Under the pieces are notes generated by a model that had not been told where the DNA came from, searched no databases, and was given only the letters and a program-made list of their open reading frames with translations. DNA of 64,000 bases, from positions 1,922,001 to 1,986,000 of the forward strand of contig NZ_CP070496.1 in assembly GCF_016925535.1 (NCBI RefSeq), written 5' to 3'. Position 1 is the stretch's first letter. Every line of letters begins with the position of its first letter. The position numbers were made by a program, and so were the translations under genes. This DNA comes from Natronoglycomyces albus (GTDB taxonomy: Bacteria > Actinomycetota > Actinomycetes > Mycobacteriales > Micromonosporaceae). Positions 18,662 to 26,734 of the stretch are shown in pieces.

Positions 18662-18690
18662 TTGACCTGCATCTTGAGCGTCCGTAGTAT
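18662..18690 (+). promoter_or_regulatory. Sigma70-like promoter for the streptolysin-like precursor gene
   Basis: TTGACC (18662-18667) and TAGTAT (18685-18690) are separated by exactly 17 bases, giving a predicted start near 18697 and a ~49-base leader before the precursor ATG. A short dyad GACC-N5-GGTC (18701-18713) follows in the 5' UTR. This is the best promoter match seen in the accessory part of the window. Confidence 0.75.
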
Positions 18691-18745
18691 CCAGATTTAA
18701 GACCGCAAAGGTCGGATGACCCCATTTAGCAAGATTGGATAGATC

Positions 18746-18871
18746 ATGCTTAGTTTCTCTGGACACATTGGAGCCACCGCTACCGGTGGTCTCACCGTCA
18801 CCGTCGCCCCCGGCGCTTCCACCACCTGTGGCGGCGGCAACTGCTGCTGCACCAGCTGCTGCTCCTGGTAA
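18746..18871 (+). CDS. sagA: Streptolysin S-like TOMM precursor peptide (SagA-type), 41 residues
   Basis: A 41-codon ORF whose product is a ribosomal substrate for Cys/Ser/Thr heterocyclisation. The N-terminus MLSFSGHIGAT parallels the start of SagA (MLKFTSNILAT, from memory) and holds the FxxxB recognition motif (Phe4 to Ile8) used by SagC. The leader ends TVTVAPG (residues 17-23), like the VAPG cleavage region of SagA. The core is ASTTCGGGNCCCTSCCSW (residues 24-41), with 6 Cys and 6 Ser/Thr in 18 residues and a terminal Trp. It sits behind its own promoter and directly upstream of sagB-, sagC- and sagD-like genes. The ribosome-binding site is weak (GGATAG). It is too short for routine gene callers. 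Confidence 0.92.
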   Translation: MLSFSGHIGATATGGLTVTVAPGASTTCGGGNCCCTSCCSW

Positions 18872-18951
18872 CGCCTAAACAGCGAGTTTCGCTCCGGTGA
18901 GTACCTGGTGCCCCAACGGCCACAGGTGATCACTCGAAACAAGCTATAGCC

Positions 18952-18983
18952 GTAGAAGGGGCCAGCTTGGTGGCTCCTTCTAC
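18952..18983 (+). terminator. Hairpin between precursor and modification genes (partial terminator)
   Basis: Thirteen paired bases (18952-18964 with 18971-18983, one G-T wobble) around a 6-base loop, 80 bases after the precursor stop. In streptolysin S operons a leaky terminator after sagA lets the precursor mRNA outnumber the enzyme mRNA, and the position here is equivalent. There is no U tract. The remaining ~195 bases to sagB contain no other gene. Confidence 0.65.
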
Positions 18984-19178
18984 GACCGGCACTGCCTTTG
19001 CGCACCGCCCCTTTCGCCTCGGCAGGATCGACACCTTTGCGCGGCCACACCCCACCTCGGTGTCCAACGGCCGACCAGAGTCCCCTCAACACGCCTGTCG
19101 ACCGCCCCTCCACTGTCCTCAATGCTCACCCTGGCCTTCCCTTGGTGGCAACACCATGGGCTGTAGTGATTGGATTCC

Positions 19179-20120
19179 ATGCCCTACAAGAAAACTAAAG
19201 AAGAGGTCGCCTCATCGCTGGCTGAGCACGACTATCTCCAAGCCGTCGGCCGCTTCTCCATGCAGCACACCATGGTCTCGGTGTACTCCTCCTCCACTGT
19301 GCTGAGACCCCCCGACTCAGTCATCCGCGGACGATGGTTTCCCAATAGCGACGACTTCGCGGGCGAATCCGCACTCCTGAACTACCGCACCGACAACACC
19401 AACATTGGTTTCCAAGCCGGGGTCGGCCGATTCTTCGAGCCAGACGCCGTCCTGTCCTCGTGCCACGCGGATTTGGAAGAAGACCTCAGCCAAACCATCG
19501 ACCTCCCCAAACCCAAAAAGCTCAAGACCGGACTCACCGCCACCATCACCTCCCGGCGCTCCAGCCGAGCATTCAACGGCGACGAGGTGACGATGGAAGA
19601 ACTGGCCACGCTGCTCCACCACGCCCAAGGCAACTCAGGCGAACTGCCATATGGAGACCCCACCAACCCACACGGCACCGTCGAACTACGCAACGCCCCC
19701 TCAGGAGGGGGTCTGTACCCCATCAAGCTGTTCGTTACCGCCTTCAACGTCAAGGGCCTTCAACGCGGCACGTACGAGTACCTGCCCTATGCGCACAAAC
19801 TCTCTCCGACGCCGACAACGGGCCCCGATCAAGAACTGCTGTGGAAGTCCCCCGACTTCGACATAGAAGACACTGGATTCGCGCTGACATTCGTCTACAA
19901 CCTCTACGACAACTCCCGCAAATATGGCGACGGCGGGGCCGTCTTTGGCCTCATCGAAGTGGGCGCCATCCTGCAAAACCTTCACCTGACGCGCACCTCA
20001 CTGGCACTGGCCGGTTGCGACCAAGGTAGCTACGACAAACAACTCCTCGAGCGCGCGCTGCGGCTCGATGGACATACCCACCACGTAGTGCACGTGACCG
20101 TTATCGGCCAGGAGGACTAA
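19179..20120 (+). CDS. sagB: SagB-type FMN dehydrogenase of a TOMM cluster
   Basis: A ~313-residue nitroreductase-fold enzyme expected to oxidise azolines to thiazoles and oxazoles. The FMN/active-site opening SRRSSRAFNGDEVTMEELATL (here cited in part: SRRSSRAF ~residue 115) and the following LLHHAQG are the SagB/ThcOx hallmarks. PSGGGLYPIKLFV and YGDGGAVFGLIEVGAILQNL complete the nitroreductase fold. The ATG at 19179 is preferred over the TTG at 19170, though both have weak ribosome-binding sites. It is first of the modification genes and nearly touches sagC (4 bases). Confidence 0.93.
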   Translation: MPYKKTKEEVASSLAEHDYLQAVGRFSMQHTMVSVYSSSTVLRPPDSVIRGRWFPNSDDFAGESALLNYRTDNTNIGFQAGVGRFFEPDAVLSSCHADLEEDLSQTIDLPKPKKLKTGLTATITSRRSSRAFNGDEVTMEELATLLHHAQGNSGELPYGDPTNPHGTVELRNAPSGGGLYPIKLFVTAFNVKGLQRGTYEYLPYAHKLSPTPTTGPDQELLWKSPDFDIEDTGFALTFVYNLYDNSRKYGDGGAVFGLIEVGAILQNLHLTRTSLALAGCDQGSYDKQLLERALRLDGHTHHVVHVTVIGQED

Positions 20121-20124
20121 CCCC

Positions 20125-21216
20125 GTGACTGACCTAGACCCCAACGAAGCGACAATCGCCCTAGCTAGCACCGCCCGAATCATGGAAGACAGCAACGGCC
20201 TGTTCCGCATCCGCACCGGTATCTGGAACTTCGAAGAAGCGGTCATCGACGTCAGCGGTGAATCTCCGGCCGTCGCCGCCACCGTGTCCGCCCTACTTCG
20301 CGCTCTCGCCACAGGGCCCACCCAACTGGAGGAGCACGCAGACGCCGCCCTCCTTCCCATCGAAAAGGCCAACCTCAGCAAACTGGTCCTTGACCTGGCC
20401 GAGGCCGGGGTCCTCATATCGACCGACCAGCGCGACACTCAGGACGCCATCACCGCAGCGCTCCTAGGACGGCTCACCTCCCCCTACCCGACAGAAGAGG
20501 GCATCGAACAGCGCGAAATCGTCTTCATCTCCGACTGCGAAGCCTCTCGCACACAGGCGGCGCAACAAGCCGAAACCCTGGGAATCACCCTCACCTCGCT
20601 ACCGGAGGAACAACTCGAGGCGCTACACACCGCCGACCTCACTTCGCGCATCAACGGCTACGACACCGAAATCGGCATCGAACGACTACGTGAGACCGTG
20701 GCCGGTAAGGCCGCGATCGTCACATGTTTCCAACGCCCGTCCATCCCTATGCTGCGCAACCTCAACCGCGTAGTCGAAGACCAAGACCTACCCTGGGTCT
20801 CCTCATTCATCGACGGGCCATTCGTCTCCATCGTCGGCATCAAATCGCCACACACCGGCTGCTTCGAATGCTTCGAACAGCGGGCGCTGGCGCGCCTAGA
20901 GGACCACGTCACCTATCACGAATTCGCCAAGAGCCCGGTCGGCCGCACCTCCGCGCAAGACTCCGACGCCCCCATGATGGGCTTCGTAACCGTGCTGGCG
21001 CTCACCGAGGGCTACCTGTACGCCGCAGTCGGAGCCTCCCGCATCGCCGGACGGATGCTGGGCATCCACCTGCCCACCATGGAAATCCAGACCCAAGATC
21101 TGTTGCGGATGCCAAACTGTCCAGCTTGTGGCCGCGTCTCCCGCCAGCGTCTGCGCGAGATCAATTTCAACAGTCGCGCTGTGGTCGACCGGGTCGTCTC
21201 GGAGGTGCTCCAGTGA
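20125..21216 (+). CDS. sagC: SagC-like ocin-ThiF/E1-like cyclodehydratase partner with RRE
   Basis: A 363-residue protein starting at GTG behind GGAGGA. The N-terminal ~90 residues form a winged-helix RiPP recognition element (FRIRTGIWNFEEAVIDVSG and the following helices), which should bind the FxxxB leader. The rest is an E1/ThiF-like fold with a structural zinc site from two CxxC pairs (GCFECFE ~residue 250 and NCPACGR ~residue 334). It lacks a catalytic GxGxxG adenylation motif, as normal for this non-catalytic partner. It acts in complex with the YcaO protein, whose gene follows after 39 bases. Confidence 0.9.
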   Translation: MTDLDPNEATIALASTARIMEDSNGLFRIRTGIWNFEEAVIDVSGESPAVAATVSALLRALATGPTQLEEHADAALLPIEKANLSKLVLDLAEAGVLISTDQRDTQDAITAALLGRLTSPYPTEEGIEQREIVFISDCEASRTQAAQQAETLGITLTSLPEEQLEALHTADLTSRINGYDTEIGIERLRETVAGKAAIVTCFQRPSIPMLRNLNRVVEDQDLPWVSSFIDGPFVSIVGIKSPHTGCFECFEQRALARLEDHVTYHEFAKSPVGRTSAQDSDAPMMGFVTVLALTEGYLYAAVGASRIAGRMLGIHLPTMEIQTQDLLRMPNCPACGRVSRQRLREINFNSRAVVDRVVSEVLQ

Positions 21217-21255
21217 CGCACGCGTTCGTTTGTCTAAGGCGAGTCGGGGGTCGGT

Positions 21256-22605
21256 ATGAGGATTAAGCACTACCCGCCCATGTCGCGGCTCCTCAATCAA
21301 TATCGACACATCGGCGGGAACCAGACCGGCATCATGCCCGGATACTTCGTATCAGTGGCCGATGTGCCCGGTGAGCCGTTGATGAGAGCGATGACGGCGA
21401 CGATGCCGCACTATCACCGCAACATCATGAACGACCCGCATATGGAGGTGCAGTATCACCTCTCCGGCTACGGGATGTACCACGAAGAGGCCATGATCAA
21501 GCTCATGGGCGAGTCGGTGGAACGCTATGCGGCGATGGTGGCGATTCGCCTGTGCGACGATGAGTTCCGTTATGCCTCCTATAACGAGATCAGCCAGGAG
21601 GGTCCGGCGATGCCGCTGGAGTACTTGGGGATTCTCGATGCGCGACAACAGGCGTTCTTGGCGAGTAAATTGCACCGTTATACCGACCGTCTGCCCGATG
21701 AGGACGATGTGATCGGTTGGGTGAAGTGTCCATCGTTGGTCAATCCCGGAGAGGATTTCTGGGTTCCGGCGCAGTTGTTCTTCTTGGGGTTCACCACCAG
21801 CGCCATGCACAATGACCTGTTGTTCACTCCGTCGTTTTCGACCGGCACGGCCGCACATGTGAGCTTGGAGAACGCTCTGCGCAATGCCTTGATCGAGGCG
21901 GTACAGATCGACTCGTTCATTCTCAACTGGTATACCGACACCCCGGCTCCGGCCGTTGAAATGGACGATCCGGATCTGGAGCGCATTCTCACCGACATGA
22001 AACTGGTGGGCGATGAGGCCTCTTACGACCTGAAGTCCATCTATTTGACGCGTCCGGAGTTGCCGCTGCCGACCATCGGCGTGTACATGGACCGCAAGGA
22101 TGACAAGCTGCCGCTGATTAGCTTCGGAGTGCAGGGCGACGCCGACCCGAAGTACGCGTTCCTTCGCGGAACGATGGAGAGCGCGGCGATCCTGGGGCTG
22201 GGTATGTACTCGGCCATCTACGATACGCCCACGGTGCACGCGGCGGTGAATTCCTCGCCGTACATGGATTTGGACACGAACGTGCTGTTCTTCGCCAGTC
22301 CCGACGAACCGGAGCGTAAAAGGCAGATCGTGGCCGAGCAGTTCAAGGGTTCGATCAAGCTCTCCGAGATCACGGCGCTGGAGAGCGAGCTGCCCGACCT
22401 GATCAAGATGGTCGGCGGTGTGTCGGAGTGGGCGACGTATTTGGACATCACGCCGCCGGAGCTGGCGGACACGCCGTGGAAGGTGGTGCGGGTGCTGATT
22501 CCGGAGCTGCTGAGCATGTGTCTGCCGGGTCTGCCTCCGAAGAACCACCCGCGGATGAAGGAATACGGCGGAGTCACTAATGAGCACCCCCATCCTCTCC
22601 CTTAG
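21256..22605 (+). CDS. sagD: YcaO-domain cyclodehydratase (SagD-like)
   Basis: A 449-residue ATP-dependent enzyme that converts Cys/Ser/Thr of the precursor to azolines by phosphorylating the peptide amide. The YcaO body spans most of the protein (GESVERYAAMVAIRLCDD ~residue 87 and the ALIEAVQIDSFILNWY helix ~residue 214 carry the conserved acidic ATP/Mg residues). The last five residues are PHPLP, matching the PxPxP tail essential in azoline-forming YcaO enzymes. Its 3' end overlaps the CPBP gene by 26 bases, indicating translational coupling. Confidence 0.94.
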   Translation: MRIKHYPPMSRLLNQYRHIGGNQTGIMPGYFVSVADVPGEPLMRAMTATMPHYHRNIMNDPHMEVQYHLSGYGMYHEEAMIKLMGESVERYAAMVAIRLCDDEFRYASYNEISQEGPAMPLEYLGILDARQQAFLASKLHRYTDRLPDEDDVIGWVKCPSLVNPGEDFWVPAQLFFLGFTTSAMHNDLLFTPSFSTGTAAHVSLENALRNALIEAVQIDSFILNWYTDTPAPAVEMDDPDLERILTDMKLVGDEASYDLKSIYLTRPELPLPTIGVYMDRKDDKLPLISFGVQGDADPKYAFLRGTMESAAILGLGMYSAIYDTPTVHAAVNSSPYMDLDTNVLFFASPDEPERKRQIVAEQFKGSIKLSEITALESELPDLIKMVGGVSEWATYLDITPPELADTPWKVVRVLIPELLSMCLPGLPPKNHPRMKEYGGVTNEHPHPLP

Positions 22606-23263
22606 CGTGCTGGTGCTGCTGTGCGCGGCGTTTCCCTCGCAGCTGTTCCGTTTCTCCGGGCAAGCCGGCTCGCGTCAGCAAGCTGCTGGCGGGGGCCGGT
22701 CTTCGGCCGTCTCGGTCGTGGGTTGGCAACTGGTGTTGCCCATCGGGATGCTGCTGATCGCGGGGTGGGCGTGGTATCTCGCCCCGCTAAGTGGCGACCT
22801 CTGGATGCCCTCGGCTGGGTACTGGTTCGCCCTTGCCGTCGCCCTGGGCTGCGTGGTGATCGCGGTGGAGATCGGCGTGGGTGCCCTGTGGGCGAAGGCC
22901 CAACGACGCCCGGTCAAGGCGGTGGCTTTGCATGGTCGCTTCGCCGACCGTTCGGCGGTCGCGGTGGTGGCCGTGGCACTGGTAGCGGTGGCTGAGGAGA
23001 TCATTTTCCGGGGCATCGCCATCTGGCTGCTGGCCGAGCGGCTGGGCTGGCTGGTACCGGCGGCAATCGTGCTGACTGCGGTGGTCTACGGACTCAATCA
23101 CACCTATTACGGCTGGTTGACGGTGACCCAAAAGATTGTCACCGGAGTGTTCTACGGGGTGTTGTATGTGCTCAGCGGCTATGCGCTGCTAGTAGTCGTC
23201 CTCGCCCACGTGGTGCAAAATGTCGCCGTGTTGACGATTCTGCCGCGTCTGGGGGTGCGCTAA
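22580..23263 (+). CDS. sagE: CPBP family intramembrane protease (SagE-like)
   Basis: A 227-residue membrane protein with ~6-7 helices. It has all three CPBP/Abi motifs: EEIIFRG (~residue 139), a His in YGLNHTYYGW (~172), and VVLAHVVQN (~210). In streptolysin-type systems SagE is the candidate leader protease and also gives self-immunity. Its gene overlaps both the YcaO gene and the next CPBP-like gene. Confidence 0.88.
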   Translation: MSTPILSLSVLVLLCAAFPSQLFRFSGQAGSRQQAAGGGRSSAVSVVGWQLVLPIGMLLIAGWAWYLAPLSGDLWMPSAGYWFALAVALGCVVIAVEIGVGALWAKAQRRPVKAVALHGRFADRSAVAVVAVALVAVAEEIIFRGIAIWLLAERLGWLVPAAIVLTAVVYGLNHTYYGWLTVTQKIVTGVFYGVLYVLSGYALLVVVLAHVVQNVAVLTILPRLGVR

Positions 23264-24027
23264 TGAACGCTGAGGTGTGGACTCACTTGGTGATCGTGAC
23301 GGCCGCGGCCACGGCCTGGTTGGCCGTGTATCGCCTGCCGTTTCATTCCCATCGCACGCGCAAGCGGGTAAAACTGGCCGTCTCGACACACACCGGCCTC
23401 GAGGCGCGCTACGTGTTTCCCATCTTGGGGACCCTGATCTACCTAGCCGCCGGGATCGCGGCGATTGCGGTCGTGGTCGCGACGTCGGGTCCGGGCTGGC
23501 TGGACATGCTCGCGTGGAACATGACGCTTCACAGTGTGGCTCTGACCGGTTTTGCCATGGTGGGTGCCGCCTGTCTGACCGGATTCCTCATGTCAATGGT
23601 CTACGCGATCCGTCCCCAGGTTGACATTCCCGGCGCGGTCAATAACGTGGTGTGGATCAGGGAGGTCATGGCGCTGCCTGTGCAGTGGCGCTGGGCGGTC
23701 CCGATGTCGAGCGCGGCCGTGGAGGAGCTGTTCTTCCGGGGAGTGGTGCTGGTCGGGCTCCTGGCAGCCGATGCCCCCATCTGGTTCGCTGTCCTCGCCT
23801 CGGGCCTTATTTTTACCGCTGGGCAGGTCATTCTCACCGAGAACCCACTTCAGGCACTCGTACTGACTCTGGCCAGCGTGGTGCTGTCGGTGGTCGGGGG
23901 GCTGCTAGTGATCATCACCGGCAGCGTGCTCCCGGCGATCCTCGTTCACGCGGCGTTCGCCGGTTTCTACACCAACAACAGCCCCCAGCAAGCACGGCAA
24001 AGCCAGTACTCCCCTGTCCAGAGATGA
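23263..24027 (+). CDS. Second CPBP-like membrane protein, degenerate motif 2 (SagF position)
   Basis: A 254-residue protein with ~7 transmembrane helices. It keeps EELFFRG (~residue 158) and a late His in ILVHAAFAGF (~232), but the middle motif His is replaced: the region reads FTAGQVILTEN, where the active paralogue has NHTYYG. It overlaps the stop codon of the first CPBP gene by one base, an apparent tandem duplication with divergence. It occupies the place of sagF, whose role is unknown. It may be an immunity protein or scaffold rather than an active protease. Confidence 0.78.
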   Translation: MNAEVWTHLVIVTAAATAWLAVYRLPFHSHRTRKRVKLAVSTHTGLEARYVFPILGTLIYLAAGIAAIAVVVATSGPGWLDMLAWNMTLHSVALTGFAMVGAACLTGFLMSMVYAIRPQVDIPGAVNNVVWIREVMALPVQWRWAVPMSSAAVEELFFRGVVLVGLLAADAPIWFAVLASGLIFTAGQVILTENPLQALVLTLASVVLSVVGGLLVIITGSVLPAILVHAAFAGFYTNNSPQQARQSQYSPVQR

Positions 24028-24064
24028 CGTCCCTTTCGAAAACACAAGCAAGCGAGGTGAACAG

Positions 24065-24853
24065 GTGGCAGACACCGACGCACTAGTCAAGGCTCATGGA
24101 GTCACGGTGCGCTATGGACCAAAGGTCGCCGTCGACGACGTCGACTTCGAGGTCTACCCCGGAGAAGTCATGGGCCTCATCGGCCCCAACGGCGCGGGCA
24201 AAACCTCTTTGGTCGAATGCATCGAAGGGCTGCGTAGGGCCTCTGCGGGCTCGATCACCGTCGCCGGGCTAGATCCGGTCGCCGACCGCGCCAAGCTCGC
24301 GCGAGTCCTGGGCGTGCAACTACAGGATTCGGTGTATCCCACTCGCATCAAGGTCTTTGAAATCTGCGACCTGTTCGCCTCCTTCTATCCTGACGCTGAG
24401 GACCCCGAGGTTCTGCTGGAGGAGTTCCAGCTATCCGACAAACGCAAGGCGACCATCACGAAGCTCTCCGGTGGCCAGCGCCAGCGCCTCTCCCTGGTAC
24501 TGGCGCTGTTGGGCAAGCCCGAGGTCGTTTTTCTCGACGAGCTGACCAACGGGCTAGATCCGCAGTCGCGCCGCTCGGTGTGGAAGGGTCTCAAAAAGCG
24601 CAACAAGGCCGGCCTCACCATCGTGCTGACCTCGCACTACATGGACGAGGTGACGAACTTGTGCGATCGAGTGAGCGTCCTCATTGACGGAAAGGTGGTC
24701 GTGGTGGACACGGTGCCGGGGCTACTGGCCACCTATGGGTCCCAGGCGGTGGCCAACGTCGAGGACGCCTCGGGTGAGGCATCACTGGAAGACGTCTACC
24801 TGTATCTGGCCGGGGCCGATGCCGTGCCCGCCGACCAGACCGAGGGGGCCTGA
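24065..24853 (+). CDS. sagG: ABC transporter ATP-binding protein (SagG-like exporter subunit)
   Basis: A 262-residue ATPase beginning at GTG after a GGTGA ribosome-binding site. Walker A GPNGAGKTS (~residue 39), signature KLSGGQRQRLSL, Walker B EVVFLDELTNGLDP and the H-loop TSHYMDE are intact. It should power export of the matured peptide through the overlapping permease and also give producer immunity. Confidence 0.9.
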   Translation: MADTDALVKAHGVTVRYGPKVAVDDVDFEVYPGEVMGLIGPNGAGKTSLVECIEGLRRASAGSITVAGLDPVADRAKLARVLGVQLQDSVYPTRIKVFEICDLFASFYPDAEDPEVLLEEFQLSDKRKATITKLSGGQRQRLSLVLALLGKPEVVFLDELTNGLDPQSRRSVWKGLKKRNKAGLTIVLTSHYMDEVTNLCDRVSVLIDGKVVVVDTVPGLLATYGSQAVANVEDASGEASLEDVYLYLAGADAVPADQTEGA

Positions 24854-25590
24854 TGCTCAACCACGTTGTTATCTTCGAGTCCAAACGCATGGCACGTAAC
24901 TTTCCAGCCATGTTCTTCGCGCTTGCTTTCCCGGTCATGGTGTTGGCGATCTTCGGCGGCATTTACGGCAACGACCCGGCTGAGGAGCTGGGAGGGTTCG
25001 GCGCGGTCGACATCTCGGTGGCGGGCTATACGGGGCTGATCCTCGCGGTGGCGGGTTTGATGAGCTTCCCACTGGGCATGGTCGAGTACCGGTCGCGGGC
25101 TTTTTTGCGCAGGCTGCGCGCGACCCCGGCCCGTCCCACGGCATTCCTGACCGCGCAGGTGATCGTCAATGGCCTGCTGTGTTTGGTGGGTCTGGGCATT
25201 TTGCTCATCGTCGCGTTCACCGTCTACGGGCTCAACACGCCCCAGCGGCCGTTCGCGTTCGCCGGGCTGGTTCTCCTAGCGGCCGCCGCGATGTTCGGTC
25301 TCGGCATGATGATCGCCTCGTTTGCCAAGAGCGAGTCGACGGCGCTGGTGCTGGCGAACCTGATCTATTTTCCGATGATCTTCCTCACCGGCGCTACCGT
25401 TCCGTTGGAGATCATGCCTGAGGGGATGCGGCGCATCAGCGATCTGTTGCCGATGACGCACGCGGTTGAGGCGCTGAAGTGGGCGTGGATGGACATCGAG
25501 ACCGACCGCTTGGTCATCGCCATCATCGTCCTGTGCGGCACGATCATCGTCTCTTCGGTCGTGGCGGCAAAGTGGTTCCGATGGGAGTAG
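24853..25590 (+). CDS. sagH: ABC-2 type transporter permease (SagH/SagI-like)
   Basis: A 245-residue permease with six predicted helices and the ABC-2 signature region around MTHAVEALKWAWMD near the C-terminus. Its ATG overlaps the ATPase stop by one base. Streptococcal clusters carry two permeases (SagH and SagI); here only one is present, so it presumably works as a homodimer. Confidence 0.88.
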   Translation: MLNHVVIFESKRMARNFPAMFFALAFPVMVLAIFGGIYGNDPAEELGGFGAVDISVAGYTGLILAVAGLMSFPLGMVEYRSRAFLRRLRATPARPTAFLTAQVIVNGLLCLVGLGILLIVAFTVYGLNTPQRPFAFAGLVLLAAAAMFGLGMMIASFAKSESTALVLANLIYFPMIFLTGATVPLEIMPEGMRRISDLLPMTHAVEALKWAWMDIETDRLVIAIIVLCGTIIVSSVVAAKWFRWE

Positions 25591-26378
25591 ATGTCGCGGA
25601 GTCGATTCAGGCCACCGCCTACCTGGCGGCGGCCTGCCGCGCCGTGGAGACATCCGCTAGGAAGCCGCGTCTGAGCGACCCCTACGCCGAACGGATCATC
25701 GCCAGCCACCCTGACGGGGCCCGCATTCGCAAAGGACTGCTCGGCGCGGGTACCGATGAGGTCGTGCACCGTACGATCCTGCTTGACAGGCTGCTGGCCA
25801 GGGCCGCACTGACGGCGGGGACCACGGTCGTCAATCTGGGGGCCGGGTTCTGTACCCGGCCCTACCGGCTCGACCTATCGGAGTGCGCGGAGGTGATAGA
25901 AGCCGACGCGCCCGCGCTCATCAAGGCTAAGGAGACGCTCCTGGCCGATGCCGATCCATCCTGTCCGGTGCGCCGCGTGCCGTTGGATGTGCGAGATGTC
26001 AACCAGCTTGCGGCGCTTCTGAACCCCATCGAGGGGCCACTCGTGGTGGTCACCGAAGGGCTGCTGGTGTATCTGCCGCGCACGGACCTCGCTGCGATCG
26101 CGGCGACCATCAACGCTTCGGCCGCTCAGCGGTGGCTGACCGACATAGTCGGACTCTCCTCGGCAGCGGCAATGGAGCAGCTGGCGCAGAAGTCCGGCGC
26201 TGGACTTAACCTATATGGCCTGGGCGACCTGCGTCCTTTCGAGGACAATGGCTGGACGGTCACCGACTACCGGCCGCTTCCGGTACCAGCACGGCCCGGT
26301 TCCCGCACCAAGACGGGCGCCAGCAGCACCGACGTCGTGGACGGGGTCCTGGAGCTGACGGCCTACAAGACAGAGTGA
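25581..26378 (+). CDS. LCMT/PPM1-family SAM-dependent methyltransferase in the RiPP operon
   Basis: A 265-residue methyltransferase whose ATG overlaps the permease by 10 bases, so it belongs to the operon. VVNLGAGFCTRPYRL (~residue 79) is motif I of the leucine carboxyl methyltransferase-like family (Ppm1/Ppm2/TcmP), followed by the acidic EADAPALIKAKE and by VVTEGLLVYLPRTDL. The family usually methylates carboxyl or hydroxyl groups. The natural target here would be the C-terminal carboxylate of Trp41 or another group on the peptide (inference). Streptococcal sag operons have no such gene. Confidence 0.82.
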   Translation: MGVDVAESIQATAYLAAACRAVETSARKPRLSDPYAERIIASHPDGARIRKGLLGAGTDEVVHRTILLDRLLARAALTAGTTVVNLGAGFCTRPYRLDLSECAEVIEADAPALIKAKETLLADADPSCPVRRVPLDVRDVNQLAALLNPIEGPLVVVTEGLLVYLPRTDLAAIAATINASAAQRWLTDIVGLSSAAAMEQLAQKSGAGLNLYGLGDLRPFEDNGWTVTDYRPLPVPARPGSRTKTGASSTDVVDGVLELTAYKTE

Positions 26379-26734
26379 ACACGCTACTCAATGAGTATGC
26401 GACCCATAACCAGTCGGCCGCGAGGAGAACCCGCAGGGCCACAGCGCTGGGGGCTCGACGCACTGACGACCATCGGGTTCACCCGTGAGGCGGTCAGCAG
26501 CGCCGACTCCGAACGCAACCGAGATGCCTTTGTGACCGTGCAAGTCAGAGAACGTCTTCCACCACCTGGTCGATGCGAATCGCCTCCCCCATCGCCAAAG
26601 GGCATCACGAATGGAGGGTGTGTTTCGACGAGGCTGCCGTGGCTCGAGTATCCCAGGAGTGGACGGCACCGATGTGGTGACCGTGCCGGTTGCGGCTTGG
26701 CTCCCCTCTCATCCGCGCCCACAGGCGCTTCCAG
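26379..26734. other. Gene-free stretch at the RiPP operon end
   Basis: No ORF here has coding character or a family match, and I see no clear terminator for the plus-strand operon. It separates the RiPP operon from the convergent EamA exporter. Confidence 0.4.

Noticed and set aside
21352-22593. 413-codon antisense frame in the YcaO gene
   Set aside because: It is His/Arg-rich shadow of a strongly supported gene on the plus strand.
19179-24853. Plantazolicin- or goadsporin-type linear azole peptide cluster
   Set aside because: The precursor N-terminus, the FxxxB and VAPG motifs, and the split SagC/SagD with CPBP proteins fit the streptolysin S type much better.
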